Shown here: positions 10,744 to 22,415 of the stretch, piece by piece
Layout of the letters: each line of letters starts with the position of its first letter
Numbering within the stretch: the first letter of the stretch is position 1
Assembly (NCBI GenBank): GCA_033980235.1
Contig: CM067070.1
Span: 24,588,199 to 24,652,198 of the forward strand
DNA: 64,000 nt
From: Diadema setosum
Lineage: Eukaryota > Echinodermata > Echinoidea > Diadematoida > Diadematidae
Reading direction: 5' to 3'
Position numbers and translations under genes: made by a program
The notes under the pieces: generated by a model
What the model was told of the DNA's origin: nothing
Database searches by the model: none
Seen by the model: the letters and a program-made list of their open reading frames with translations, nothing else

Positions 10744-10983
10744 GTACACTTTTTCGATACTAGAAATCACGACATTCTGTTATACAAACTTGCGCACTTT
10801 GGTACATGTATTAGAGGTAAGGCCCTGGAATGGCTCGAAAGTTATCTTTCTGGAAGAAAGCAATTTGTTACCATTGATGGATATAATTCGTCTACGGTTC
10901 CAATCACATGTGGAGTTCCCTATAAAGGAAGCCTTCTTGGTCCACTGTTATTCTCTATTTATGTCATTGTATGTAAATGACAT
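10744..10983 (+). pseudogene. LINE reverse transcriptase central fragment
   Basis: The frame reads FDTRNHDILLYKLAHFG, GKALEWLESYLSGRKQFV and CGVPYKGSLLGPLLFSIYV. This corresponds to the A-D-x-x-x-A-F-D-x-[VI]-x-H-x-x-L-L-x-K-L region and the G-V-P-Q-G-S-x-L-G-P-L-L-F block of CR1/Jockey-group elements. The usual Q of GVPQGS is altered (GVPYKGS). The fragment ends before the catalytic YADD. It lies downstream of a fragment encoding the C-terminal part, so the order is permuted relative to a LINE. Confidence 0.75.
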
Positions 10984-10989
10984 GTAAAC

Positions 10990-11540
10990 TTGCATGTTCC
11001 CTCGCCATGTCTTTTGTTAGTCACATTAATATGACAGAAACATGCAAGTTATGCTGAGTCGAGGGGAAGGTGCATTCCAATGTCTTTTGTTAAACATTTC
11101 AGTACTTTAGCAATTATTGACAGATGAGGTCATCTCAAGAATATTAATATTGATTGGTTTTGGAAGGATTTTTTATGGGCGTTCCCAAGTAATCTGAAGA
11201 AAAATAGTAGAAAAAATCTTTAAAAATATATGAAATGTTTCTATAAGATATTCGTTTCACCTCAAAAGTGATGTTGAGGGTATCATAAATCAACACAAAT
11301 CAACATGCATTTGGATTTCAGGGCCCCTTTAAAAAGGCACCTAGTACCACACGCCTGCATGCTGGGAATACACACTCGCATCAGTCCCTACCGCATTCAA
11401 CTTACCCTCTACACAACTCCTAAACAATTTGTTGTTATCATAGCAATGGAAATGCTAGATTAACGGGCAAGCTGGCGTGTCTTTCGGGATGTGTACACTT
11501 CACAATAATACGCTTATTCATGACGCCTTCTTCAGGCTTT
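10990..11540. other. Gene-free stretch
   Basis: No gene is seen. At 10987-11080 the words AACTTGCATG and CATGCAAGTT form a small inverted repeat. Confidence 0.35.
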
Positions 11541-11545
11541 CGTCT

Positions 11546-11990
11546 CTTAAAGGATGGTACAGTATTGGTGGAGATGAGAATTGGGCTTTTAACTTTTTGG
11601 GGGATACCAAGAAAACACTTATAGTACAGAGCATACAATTTTAAGAGGAAAAGTTTATTTGATGAAAATCGGATTTGGAATGACTGAAACATCCAAAAAC
11701 AAAGTAAAACAAAGCCATCGTAATAAAGTGTGGGTCCCACACTTTATTAGAATCGCTTTTTTTTTTGGATATCTCAGCCATTTCAAAACCAATTTTAATC
11801 AAATTAACGTTGAATTCCTCATAGAATTACATGCTCTTACATATTTCATACGAGGTTTCCCATTATCTCAACAAAAAATGTTAGAAATCTGAAATTAGGT
11901 CTCAACCAAAACTATTTAATATTTGATATCTCACCAAAAAAATGGAAACTTGAAGCCCCATCTCAACCAAAACTATACCAATCCATTTAA
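11546..11990. mobile_element. TTAAAGGGATGG hairpin MITE, copy 1
   Basis: It starts CTTAAAGGATGGTACAG and ends CCAATCCATTTAA after TCTCAACCAAAACTATACC. The arms mirror each other through ATGAAAATCGG / CCAATTTT and GGATATCTCAGCCATTTC, around a centre with AAGTGTGGGTCCCACACTT. The whole element is therefore one long imperfect hairpin. The right end carries a duplicated TCTCAACCAAAACTAT. The same family occurs at 52091, 53018, 56865, 62347 and 63055. Confidence 0.85.
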
Positions 11991-13040
11991 AATTGAGACA
12001 GACACCTTCACGGACCATATCGACCGCTGTAAAGTTAATGTGTTCATCCACCTTTTCTCATAGTGTTCCAATCCAGGCAATTGGCCAAACAAAATTAGGC
12101 TTAAAAGAGTTTTAGTGTAAGCCTTTTGATATTGAATTTTAAAATCTCGGGTCATGGGGCATTGATGGACCTGTACAGATAATTTGAGAAGGGTATTATG
12201 ATAGTGCTTAATTTGTTTTAATGCCGTTATAATAGATTGGTAGAATATTGTACAAGACGGGGACAGTGTCCGTTCTTAAATGCACTACTTACATTTGCAG
12301 ATGGAAGCAAAAACCTAGCATTAGTGCTTCAAAATGGTTTTAAAATGTGAGTTAGGGATAGAAACAACCAATGTAAAAATTGTAATCCGTATCATCAATG
12401 CTAAGTGTTGTTGAATATGAATGTAAGCAATGATTTTATCAAAACTGTTTGTAGAATAAACCGTCTGTATTCACGGATTGAGAAAAAATAGTAATGATAG
12501 TGATATCTTATTATATGCTTTATTGCGAAGTGTTTATATGTAGGATGTTTTGTGATTACTGACCTACACATTATGCATCAAATGTGATAACTCGAACATG
12601 TTTTAAAATCACTGTTCCCAGTGGTAAACAGCGGCTTTACCCATTTGCCGATTAAGAACGTCTTATATCGACGTTTTGCTTTTGACGTGTAATTTGATGT
12701 TATTTCACGGTTGTTACTTTAATGTGCGTATATTAAAGCTAAACAGAAATGCACCTGAACGGTACGTTTACAATAACTGGTCGTTTTCTTCATGTTACCA
12801 TCTACACCAGCGTCATGTAAGACATTTTCCTCAAAGATCTTTTTGATCATCATGCAACCCCATACGAAACTTGAACGAAATACTAGTATACGTCATTTAG
12901 AATGCCTGAATTTTGCGACGAAATAGAGAACGCACTATAATTGGAATTCTGTCAGTGATAATGAAGTGCAAGATGAAGATAAAATGGTCCCGCCCACAGG
13001 CCTAAACGGTGCGTAATATGCAGTGAACAATTGTGAATAG
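11990..13040. other. Gene-free stretch
   Basis: AT-rich sequence with no supportable gene, RNA or repeat. Confidence 0.4.
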
Positions 13041-13044
13041 ATCT

Positions 13045-13201
13045 GGGCCCCGTTTTATTAAAGATGTTAGGATGGCAACTCTTGCTGGAATGGCAACTTC
13101 CCATAGCAACAGCCAATCAGGAACCTGGATTTTCTTCGTAAATGACAATTGCTATTCCAGCATGAGTTGCTATCATATCAGCATTTTATAAAATGGGGCC
13201 C
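13045..13201. mobile_element. Palindromic MITE with GGGCCCCGTTTTAT termini
   Basis: The left end GGGCCCCGTTTTATTAAAG and the reverse complement of the right end, CCGGGCCCCATTTTATAAAA, match. The following 60 bp also pair (GCAACTC...TGCTGGAATGGCAA), so the 157-bp element is almost wholly a foldback. It is typical of a small non-autonomous DNA transposon. Confidence 0.8.
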
Positions 13202-13333
13202 GGATTTCCTCCCCTCGTCATTCACCTAAAGTGCCATTTACTGTTTAGAAGATCTAGAACATAAAACAGATTTGGGGTGTTGATGGCATGTTGTGCTTTT
13301 CGCAGAGCGACGCAACGATCGACGACCCCACAC

Positions 13334-13618
13334 GGAGACCTCGTTTGCAGTGCAGGGCTGGGCCGAGCCCGGGCCGAGGCCGAGCCCGGCCTCAATTGCG
13401 GTACTCGGCCCCGCAATTTTGTCCGTTTACAGTGGAGGGCTCGGCCCGGGCTTTTATTCAAACCTTTCAATATTTTGTCGTAGTGGCGCTCTGCTTGTAA
13501 ACAAACGACTTTTATTGGGAGCGCGCCGGTCGCAATTTGGTACCGTATTTGGCCCAGTTTGCGTTTACAGTGAGAAAAGGCCGGGTTCGACCCAGCCCTG
13601 CACTGTAAACAAGGTCCT
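13334..13618. mobile_element. GC-rich MITE with terminal inverted repeats
   Basis: The left end (ACCTCGTTTGCAGTGCAGGG) and the reverse complement of the right end (GACCTTGTTTACAGTGCAGG) form inverted repeats of about 30 bp. The interior has repeated GGGCCGAGCCC and shares a TTTTGTCGTAGTGGCGCTC block with the GC-rich element inside 6628-7115. The overlapping ORFs at 13222-13625 in several frames are repeat shadows. Confidence 0.75.
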
Positions 13619-13619
13619 A

Positions 13620-15135
13620 TATTAGAGACTATATGGACGTTGCCTCTTCAAACTCTCTGGAAGCCGACTTGTGAGACCTTAGCAACATGGTATGAAAATG
13701 GACGACATTTGCGTTTTAACGTAATGGGAATGTTCTTTGTGCATACTTTGTAAAAATGAGAGACATGGAACAAGTGGAACATTTACCTCCTTTATTCTGT
13801 AGACAACTCAAACCAATTATCATGATAGACGTTGAATCTTCCACCTGTGTCAAGCCCCTGCTTGAGCACGAGAAATGTTCCACTCCCCTTACCCTCCTTA
13901 CCTTGTATTTTTTATCATAATGACAATTTCAATTACAACCATGGTTGTATATTTCGTTAATGCGTGTAATTTGTAAATCAGACGACAATGGAAGACATTG
14001 GATTCGCATGAACTTCGTTTCTGGTTTATTTTTTTTTTTCGTCGGTGTCCGTGGCACGTTTTATTTTATCTTGGCTCTATATGAATAGATTGAATTGTTC
14101 AGAATTATAGTTGTGCACAATGATCAAGGAATTAGGTTTAAGCTCCATACATGTTCAATAACCACCCCCCCCCCAAAAAAAAAAAAATAATAATAATAAT
14201 AGATAAATAAAACATGGGAAACATCTGGCTTCACCATTTCTGAGCCCATCACAGTATCCCAGAAGTTACCAATGACCACAGGCTAAAATAATGTAAATAA
14301 TGTAATGATGATATAATAATAACATGAATGATAAAATTATCACATGAATGTGAGTTAAGTACAGAACATAGAACGCTTCTCATGCTCGTTTTACGATACA
14401 TTATCACAATAAACGCAAGTGTACTTTTTAAATGATGTCTTTATTATTGTTTAGTTCCATGCACATCATTCATAATGCTTGCTTCTTTAAAGATCGTTCG
14501 TTCGCATAGCGCGTCTTTCAGGAAATTCCTGTATGATAGGGTGGTTTATTAAATTCCAATAGCAACAACTTGCACACCTCCCTACCCCTACCAACCCCCT
14601 CCTTTCCCACGACCAGGTGTGCCCACTCAGTTTCATACACAGCACAGGTGACTTTTTGCGCAGGAAAGTATTCCATTTCGGAGAAAAAAAAAACTGACAC
14701 AAAAGCAGGATGTAGTCTTAGTTTGGTCTGATGATAAATCCCTGAAATTTCTGACGAGTAATGTTCGTATTTCGAAGGTACGTTAATCAGAAAATGAAAT
14801 TCAAGTCATTATTCCGAAACACAGAATTTTCCATTTCAATGTTCAAGCTATAGACTGCACATGATGATATTTTGTTTAATTTTGCCCTTCTAACTTTCTT
14901 TTGTTGTAAATGCTCTAATTTATGTTATCACATTCCCTTTTATACCCCGTCAAATGAAGAAGGTAGATTCTTATGCTAAAATGTTTTGTCTTCAGAAGAA
15001 AACTTCTGATAATCAAAACACTATAAACACAAGAAACAATTGTCACAGCCACACATTGTGTACAAAAAACACAAATAATTTAGAGTTCATTAATAAATAG
15101 ATCTAAATGAGACCTGTACATAAATTTTCACGCTC
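13620..15135. other. Gene-free stretch 3' of the GPR156-like gene
   Basis: No gene is seen. It contains a C tract followed by A and AAT repeats (about 14165-14200) and AT-rich spacer. Confidence 0.4.
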
Positions 15136-15141
15136 TTTATT
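15136..15141 (-). promoter_or_regulatory. Candidate polyadenylation signal AATAAA
   Basis: On the minus strand AATAAA occurs about 22 nt after the stop codon of the GPR156-like gene. It is the first canonical hexamer there. If used, the 3' UTR would be very short; other signals may lie further down. Confidence 0.4.
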
Positions 15142-15163
15142 TACAATAAAGGACTCAATAAAC

Positions 15164-16183
15164 TTAAACATAAGTATTATAAAGGCTTCTTGTATATACT
15201 ACAGGTGCGTCCGAGCTGCGCACAACGCGCAAAGGTTCGCCACTGCGCACTTTGGCGTCCTTGGGCGGAATGTAGCTGGGCCACTGAAGTTCTCTATCCT
15301 TTATTCTGCCATGTTTGTCTCTTCGCGTATAACTCTCTGCAATTTCTAAGGCGATGCTGGCCACGGACCTGAAACTCGACTGTCTGCTTGCCCGACTAGT
15401 CCGGTGACTGCTACACGTGCTCCGTCGCGAAACCTGGTCCCGCGAGAAAATGGGGTTGTCGTACGTAAACGTACTGCTCGCTAGAGAATGAACGTCATCC
15501 TCGGTGAATTTGTACGACTTGCTGAGCGACGAAATGAGTTCCTCTTCTGTGCGCGCCATGTCGTAATACAGCGGTCTCTGCCTACACGAGCCCAGATCTT
15601 GAGCTATGGCATCCCGCAAGTTCGACGACAAGTGCTGCGCGTGGTGGAGTTCCTTTGCAATGCAGTTCCTGAGTTCCTCGAACTGGGAGTTGGTGCTGGC
15701 GCTGCTGCGGAGGCTGCTGGCTCGCGAACGCGGCTTTCGCCTTCGCGTGCTCTGGACATCCAGAGTTTCCCTGCGGCCAAGGTCCGAATGAACGACCGCT
15801 GGGGATTGTTTGTTGTGTCCATTGCGCTCCTCCAGGTCAATCACTTTCACCTCCTCGTCCTGTTCCGCCGATAACGTTCTTGTCGAGGTTCCCTTGCTCT
15901 TCTTCGGCGAGGGCTTCTTCTTCTTCTTCGGGGAGCTAGAGGTCTTGGGCTCCGCTGTCTCTGCGGGTGCTCTCGACGGAGATGGAGACTGGTTCGCGAC
16001 AATCTTTTCGCTGCTACTCTGCTCTGTGCCTATCGATGCGGGATCCTCTTGGCTTGTTGCGGATGAGGAACCATCGAAGTCACAGCCACTATCATGGCGG
16101 CCATCTGTTTCTACTACCAGCTGACACAATTTCTCCTTGGCTGACCCCACATGACTCTGTAGCATCTTGATCGTCTCGTCTTT
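15164..16183 (-). CDS. GPR156: GPR156-like exon 7: coiled-coil end, cytoplasmic tail, stop
   Basis: The acceptor is ...TCAATGTAG followed by AAA GAC GAG in phase 0, and the exon ends at a stop at 15164. It encodes residues 387-725. It opens with the second half of the coiled coil, then an acidic Ser-rich stretch, a run of five lysines (about 472-476) and an Arg/Ser-rich region. A helical patch ends in QDLG (about 581-584). The last residues are YNTYV, a class I PDZ ligand (T at -2, V at 0). Plus-strand ORFs here are shadows. Confidence 0.9.
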   Translation of the reverse strand, partial: KDETIKMLQSHVGSAKEKLCQLVVETDGRHDSGCDFDGSSSATSQEDPASIGTEQSSSEKIVANQSPSPSRAPAETAEPKTSSSPKKKKKPSPKKSKGTSTRTLSAEQDEEVKVIDLEERNGHNKQSPAVVHSDLGRRETLDVQSTRRRKPRSRASSLRSSASTNSQFEELRNCIAKELHHAQHLSSNLRDAIAQDLGSCRQRPLYYDMARTEEELISSLSKSYKFTEDDVHSLASSTFTYDNPIFSRDQVSRRSTCSSHRTSRASRQSSFRSVASIALEIAESYTRRDKHGRIKDRELQWPSYIPPKDAKVRSGEPLRVVRSSDAPVVYTRSLYNTYV

Positions 16184-19100
16184 CTACATTGACAAACATT
16201 AAGAGAAAGAGAAAAATAAACGATGTATTCCATATCATCATTTCAGGGGTTTAAATTAGTCTACTTTCACTACAGTCATGTCCCTTACGAGGCGAGGTAG
16301 GAGAAGATATATAAACAATTTTTTTTTTTTTGCGTAAGCACCTTTCCCCTTCTTACATAAAAGCCTCAACGATAACATAATAATAATCATGATGATGATA
16401 ATAGTGCTAATAATGATACTACTACTACTACTAATGATAATAATAATGATAACAATAATGATAATAATAATGATAATAACATCAAAGGTCTTATTTATCC
16501 AGGGTAGCCTCTTGAGTGTTGCAATGGCTCTACCAGAGGGCCCTGCCATTATTCTTACCCTAGCATTGCCAGGTACCCATTTATACACCTGGGTGGAGAG
16601 TGACACGGTGGGAAAAAACATCTTGTCCAAGGATGTCAGCACTGGGCGGGAATCGAACTCGGGTCCTCCGATTGGGAGTCGGGAGTTGTCCACTGTGCCA
16701 CAAGCGCCCCCACACCCATGAGATCGATTTTATTTGCACTATACTAGCGATATACGTCTATCCTTTAAATCTCTATCGTTTACCAGACACAGCCATTTTC
16801 TACTGGGATGTAAAGGCTGATCGATAGCTTCACAGCATTACACACCTCACTCAACGACCGCTTCAGAGCCGCGTTTTCCGCCGACAGGAGAAACAGCTCC
16901 TCCTCGACTTGAGAGAAGGACTGCCCGTGATTGGTGGCTATGTACGATGACGTCAGCGTCCGAGACAAAGGGATCGTTGCATCTGGGTTCTCCTTCCATG
17001 CTGACCACGCCCGAATCTGTTGAACGAAATATATAAAAAAAAAAAAATGGGTCCGGAGATGATGTATGTCATAAGCCCATATTTGAACTTTGAATTTTAG
17101 AAATGAGAAGTAGTACAGTCTTGGTGGAAGCCCTGCAATTATGACTTGATTAGTGGCAGTATTTGAATTCATAGAACTCGAGTAACAAAGAAAGAAAATC
17201 AAGGAAAGAATCCAATGCAGACTCGCTGGTCAGACATTGTAGCCAGGAACGTATTTTTTCTATTTTTTTTTTCTGCATGACCAACAATTATTCATGTCAT
17301 CGTCAAATGTTTAAATCTTCAGGGTATATAAGGGCGGGATTAAGTCCCTCGAGTCACAATGTTGAGCTCACCATCATGCAATGATTAAATTCTGTAATCA
17401 CAAATTTGAAATTGGCAGCATCAGTGTGGAGGAAACAAGGATCATGACTGTTAAAAGATTCATGAACAACAAGGAAAAGTAGAAATTACGCAGTGCGTAA
17501 TATATGTCCCCGCCGGAAGTAGCATTTTAGTAGCAAAATGTACAATATAGGTAAAAAGATGAAGGTCAAAGGTCAAAATTCTATGTAGAAGTTTTGAAGC
17601 CCTCACCTAGTGCCATCACATAAAGCAAACGGAATCGAAATCGGGTTAGAAATGGCGAAGGAGTAGCATTTTGTAGCCAATGTACAATATAGGTAAAAAA
17701 ATCAAGGTCAAAGGTCAAAGAAGTCAAAGGTCAAAATTCTGTGTAGAAGTTTTGAAGCCCTCACCTAGTGCCATCACTTAAAGCAAACGGAATTGAAATC
17801 GGGTTACAAATGGCAAAGGAGTAGCATTTTGTAGCAAAATGTACAATATAGGTCAAAAATCAAGGTCAAAGGTCAAAGAAGTCAAAGGTCAAAATTGTAT
17901 GTAGAAGTTTTGAAGCCCTCAATTAGTGCCATCACATAAAGCAAACGGAATCGAAATCGGGCTAGAAATGGCGAAGGAGTAGCATTTTGTAGCCAATGTA
18001 CAATATAGGTAAAAAAATCAAGGTCAAAGGTCAAAGAAGTCAAAGGTCAAAATTCTGTGTAGAAGTTTTGAAGCCCTCACCTAGTGCCATCACTTAAAGC
18101 AAACGGAATTGAAATCGGGTTACAAATGGCAAAGGAGTAGCATTTTGTAGCAAAATGTACAATATAGGTCAAAAATCAAGGTCAAAGGTCAAAGAAGTCA
18201 AAGGTCAAAATTGTATGTAGAAGTTTTGAAGTCCTCAATTAGTGCCATCACATAAAGCAAACGGAATCGAAATCGGGCTAGATATGGCGAAGGAGTAGCA
18301 TTTTGTAGCCAATGTACAATATAGGTAAAAAAATCAAGGTCAAAGGTCAAAGAAGTCAAAGGTCAAAATTCTGTGTAGAAGTTTTGAAGCCCTCACCTAG
18401 TGCCATCACTTAAAGCAAACGGAATTGAAATCGGGTTACAAATGGCAAAGGAGTAGCATTTTGTAGCAAAATGTACAATATAGGTCAAAAATCAAGGTCA
18501 AAGGTCAAAGAAGTCAAAGGTCAAAATTGCATGTAGAAGTTTTGAAGCCCTCACCTAGTGCCATCACATAAAGCAAACGGAATCGAAATCGGGTTAGAAA
18601 TGGCGAAGGAGTAGCATTTTGTAGCCAATGTACAATATAGGTCAAAAATCAAGGTCAAAGGTCAAAGAAGTCAAAGGTCAAAATTCTGTGTAGAAGTTTT
18701 GAAGCCCTCACCTAGTGCCATCACATAAAGCAAACGGAATCGAAATCGGGTTAGAAATGGCGAAGGAGTAGCATTTTGTAGCAAAATGTACAATATAGGT
18801 CAAAACATCAAGGTCAAAGGTCAAAGAAGTCAAAGGTCAAAATTCTGTGTAGAAGTTTTGAAGCCCTCACCTAGTGCCATCACATAAAGCAAGCGGAATC
18901 GAAATCGGGTTAGAAATGGCGAAGGAGTAGCATTTTGTAGCAAAATGTACAATATAGGTCAAAGGTCAAGGTCAAAGGTCACGACTGAAATTCTGCGTAG
19001 AAGTTTCAAAGCTCCCATGTAGTGTTATCATATAAAGCAAACAGAATCAAAATTGGCTCATAAATGACAGAGAAGTAGCAAATTGAAGATTTTGATCACA

Positions 19101-20960
19101 CACGGACGCACACACGGACACACGGACGGACGGACGGACGGACGGACACACGGACGGACGGACGGACGGACGGACGGACGGACACACGGACACACACACG
19201 TACGGAGCCCGTTTCATAGTCCCCTGCTCGAACTCGTTCGGCGGGGACAATTATCAGGTAATGAAACAGGTGGATGTGTACCTTTGGGATGTGGAGAAGG
19301 AGAAGCACCTCCGTAGTGCACGTGAGGATGACTACCGTTAGGCACGTGTACCACACGTTGGGCCATTGCCATAATGACAGAGACAGAGCCGTCGCCATGG
19401 AGACCAGTATGACACAAGTGTACACGGAGATGATGATGCAGCGCGCGTCGTTCATGGCGGTAAGGGCGACGTTTCGCGTGGCCCACGAGAGATGCGTGCC
19501 GTACAGCAGCACCACGGACTTGTAGATGTAGACCACGAGTAGCCAGATTTCTTGGTAGTGGGAATGACATACATGTACGGCGTTCGCCGCGCTGACAGTC
19601 GGTTTCGTTGTTGGGTCATCATCACGTTCTAGCGTTTGCAATCCGTCATTGCTCTAGAAGAACACAAGTACGATATTGCGAAAAAAAGATATGCAGGTGA
19701 AGCTGTAATTACAATACCAAATTTTCGTGATGAGGATATCGTTACTTACTCCAGTAAATACCTTTTGTGTCGCGAAGGGGTATGACAATATGATAGCGAC
19801 ATAATATACTTTCTTTATCAAAATCGCGTCTAATTAGGTATTTCTATTGAGGTATTATTCTGGGAATGTTTGCATCTCAACGGAAGAGTAGTATTTGATA
19901 TATTTCTTCGAAATCTAAGATTTTATGATTCGGCAAAGACGAGATCCTCAATCCACCCTTTGTACGTCATGATACCCCTACAGGGTGTAAAACAAAACAG
20001 CAATGGTTTACTGCTTTCGTGTTCTCTTTCTGTCCCTTCTAGCCCATATCTGTGTGTATTACATTCCATGTTAAACACGCATGTTGCTGTGCATTATTCC
20101 CCATTTTGAATTGAATTAGTTGTTCAATGGCGTATCTTTTTACGCATGTACAATACTGCTGAGGACTAGTACATACATTATTCTCTCTCGCTCTTTCTCT
20201 CACTAGTAATGCGAGATTACAAACACACACACACACACACACACACAAATTACTTTGAGAGAGAGGGAGTGACAGGAGCGAGAAAAATATGGGGAGGGGT
20301 GACGAGAGAGGGATAGTTGGAATAAAAATCCGAGGGCGCTATGGGCGCTCGTGCTATGGGTCAGTCAGGATTACGCAATAATGGAGCTTCCAGCGAAATC
20401 TTTATTTTTGTGATGTATTATAGCAACGCGGAGTTGCGCGTCATGCACTAATTAGCGTTTGCTTCTCGTGGTTGGCAAAAGATTGCCCGTACGGCGCTAA
20501 TTGAATGACCCCTTTACAACATGTTGACGCATGAAAATGTTCCTAAAAAGGTCAAATTTGTTCTCCGCTGTTGTTACATTTCCTTAAGCCATGAACACCT
20601 ACATGCTACAGGCTAGCAACTCAAAGTATCAAGGATGAAATTATATGAGTATCCATTTCAAAGTTTTATGCTGTGGTCATAACTAAAGAATGTTTTCAAA
20701 ATTCATAATATATCACAGTGAATGAGGATAATGGCAGAGCATGCAGCTTCACATGATAATGTACGATTGGATGCTCAAAGAAGCAAAGCAAGAGAATGAA
20801 GCATGCATAAATCCTTCATAGGTGTTGAGCAAGTGGTATTGTATGTCGCTACATTACTCGAATGTGTGACTGACCCTCCTGTATGATACCATCATCCTTG
20901 TTCAGTATAATTTGTCTTGGGATTTTCGGAGAATTGGTCTATCTGCTCAAGAACCACAAA

Positions 20961-21031
<71 letters not shown>

Positions 21032-22384
21032 ACAATCTATACATGGCACTATCGACTTATCTACTACATGATATGAAATTATGAAAATTGTCTGGAATAT
21101 ACCTTTAATTAAAAATCGTTGCGTGTACGCTCTTCTGATGTGTTTATCTCAGGTAGTTAGTATTTGGCACTTATGCAAACTTCACAAACCCAGTATGCTT
21201 TGCAACTGATTGCCAAATTGTCCTACATCGACGTAAATAAGCACTGAATATTGATCAGTGTTTTAGTAGTAGCCATGATAAAAAATCATGGGCGTACATA
21301 CTCGAGTAGGATCCTACTCGAGTAGGACTGATCAATTCAGTGCTTATTTACGTCGATGTAGGGCAATTTGACAATCAGTTGCAATGAAAACATCTCGACG
21401 GAAGAATTTCATGAATTTGAACCCAGTAGGCCGTTCCTCCTTAACACTAACTGACCACTGCTTTACGAAATGAAACAGCTAATTATTGTACTTTGAGATA
21501 CTCCATGAAAATCAGTTGTAGGGTCGAAAGACAGAAAGCCACGTACAAATTGGACATTTTTTAATAAGAAGGACAGAAAAATCATCCCTCATTATGACGT
21601 GTAAGAAGATGATTGAATCATCATTAGCGACTAATTTGTGCTTCTGACATGTTTGAACCTTGCGAATGAGTGCGCTTTGTAAAGCGGTTTTGCCACCGAC
21701 GTATTTTCGTGATTATACTGGTCACGGAAATTATTTGATAGTTTGGTACTTAGCTTAACATTGAATGTAAGGCCTATTGATGGGTTTGGAAAAATAATAG
21801 ATATTGTAAGCTAAAAAAAAAACCCAACAAAAAACAACAACAACAAAAACAGCAACAACGTGGAGCTTGCCCGATTCCTTCATAATATCAACCTTCTTGT
21901 TTACTTCTCTTACTTAGAGAGAGAAAATATTAGCAAGATAAATAGACCGGAAGGGGAAGAACGGGCAAACAGAGAAAAGGGATGGATGGGGATGGATGGA
22001 GATGGATAGAGAGAAAGAGAAAGAAGGGAGTAACATTACTACCTACCTCGGAAGTTATCGGAAGCAGTCGCACCTGGCATTCCGGGGGGTCTAGCACCAG
22101 CCACAGCACCATAATAAGAGCATCAACCAATAGCATGCACGCAACAATGCCTATCAGGCGGTTGTCACGAATTACCTGCACGAAATGAATGAGGATCGAA
22201 GGAAATGTTTTCATTTTTTTGATATTTTGCCATATTCGCGATACGGTTTGTTTTTCTTTTTCTTTTGGTGGAAATAATAAGCAGTATCTTTTTTTTTTCC
22301 TAGAAGCTTATTAGAGTCATGAGATTGCACCTAGCACTTACAGAGTGGATTTCGTGTTTTTTAAGTTACACGTCATTATCATCA

Positions 22385-22415
<31 letters not shown>

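Larger units (their letters stand above)
17501..19252. mobile_element. 1.75-kb intronic element with short inverted ends and an internal 158-bp array
   Basis: The left end reads ATATGTCCCCGCCGG. The right end, reverse-complemented, reads ATAATTGTCCCCGCCG, giving an inverted repeat of about 13 bp. The interior is the 158-bp tandem array (17530-19080) followed by a (GGAC)n stretch. The element fills almost all of the intron between exon 5 (ends 19282) and exon 6 (starts 17016). The sister element at 24916-25937 has the same plan in the opposite orientation. Confidence 0.65.

Noticed and set aside
16648..16710. Functional tRNA gene
   Set aside because: A and B boxes are present, but no cloverleaf with acceptor stem and anticodon arm forms; it is the head of a SINE.
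17530..19080. CRISPR-like or coding tandem array
   Set aside because: Whole 158-bp units repeat without variable spacers, and no frame stays open.
19047..19641. (SVRP)n protein joined to receptor helices in one 181-aa ORF
   Set aside because: The SVRP part is read-through into the intronic (GGAC)n tract beyond the exon 5 donor; only 19282-19653 is exon.
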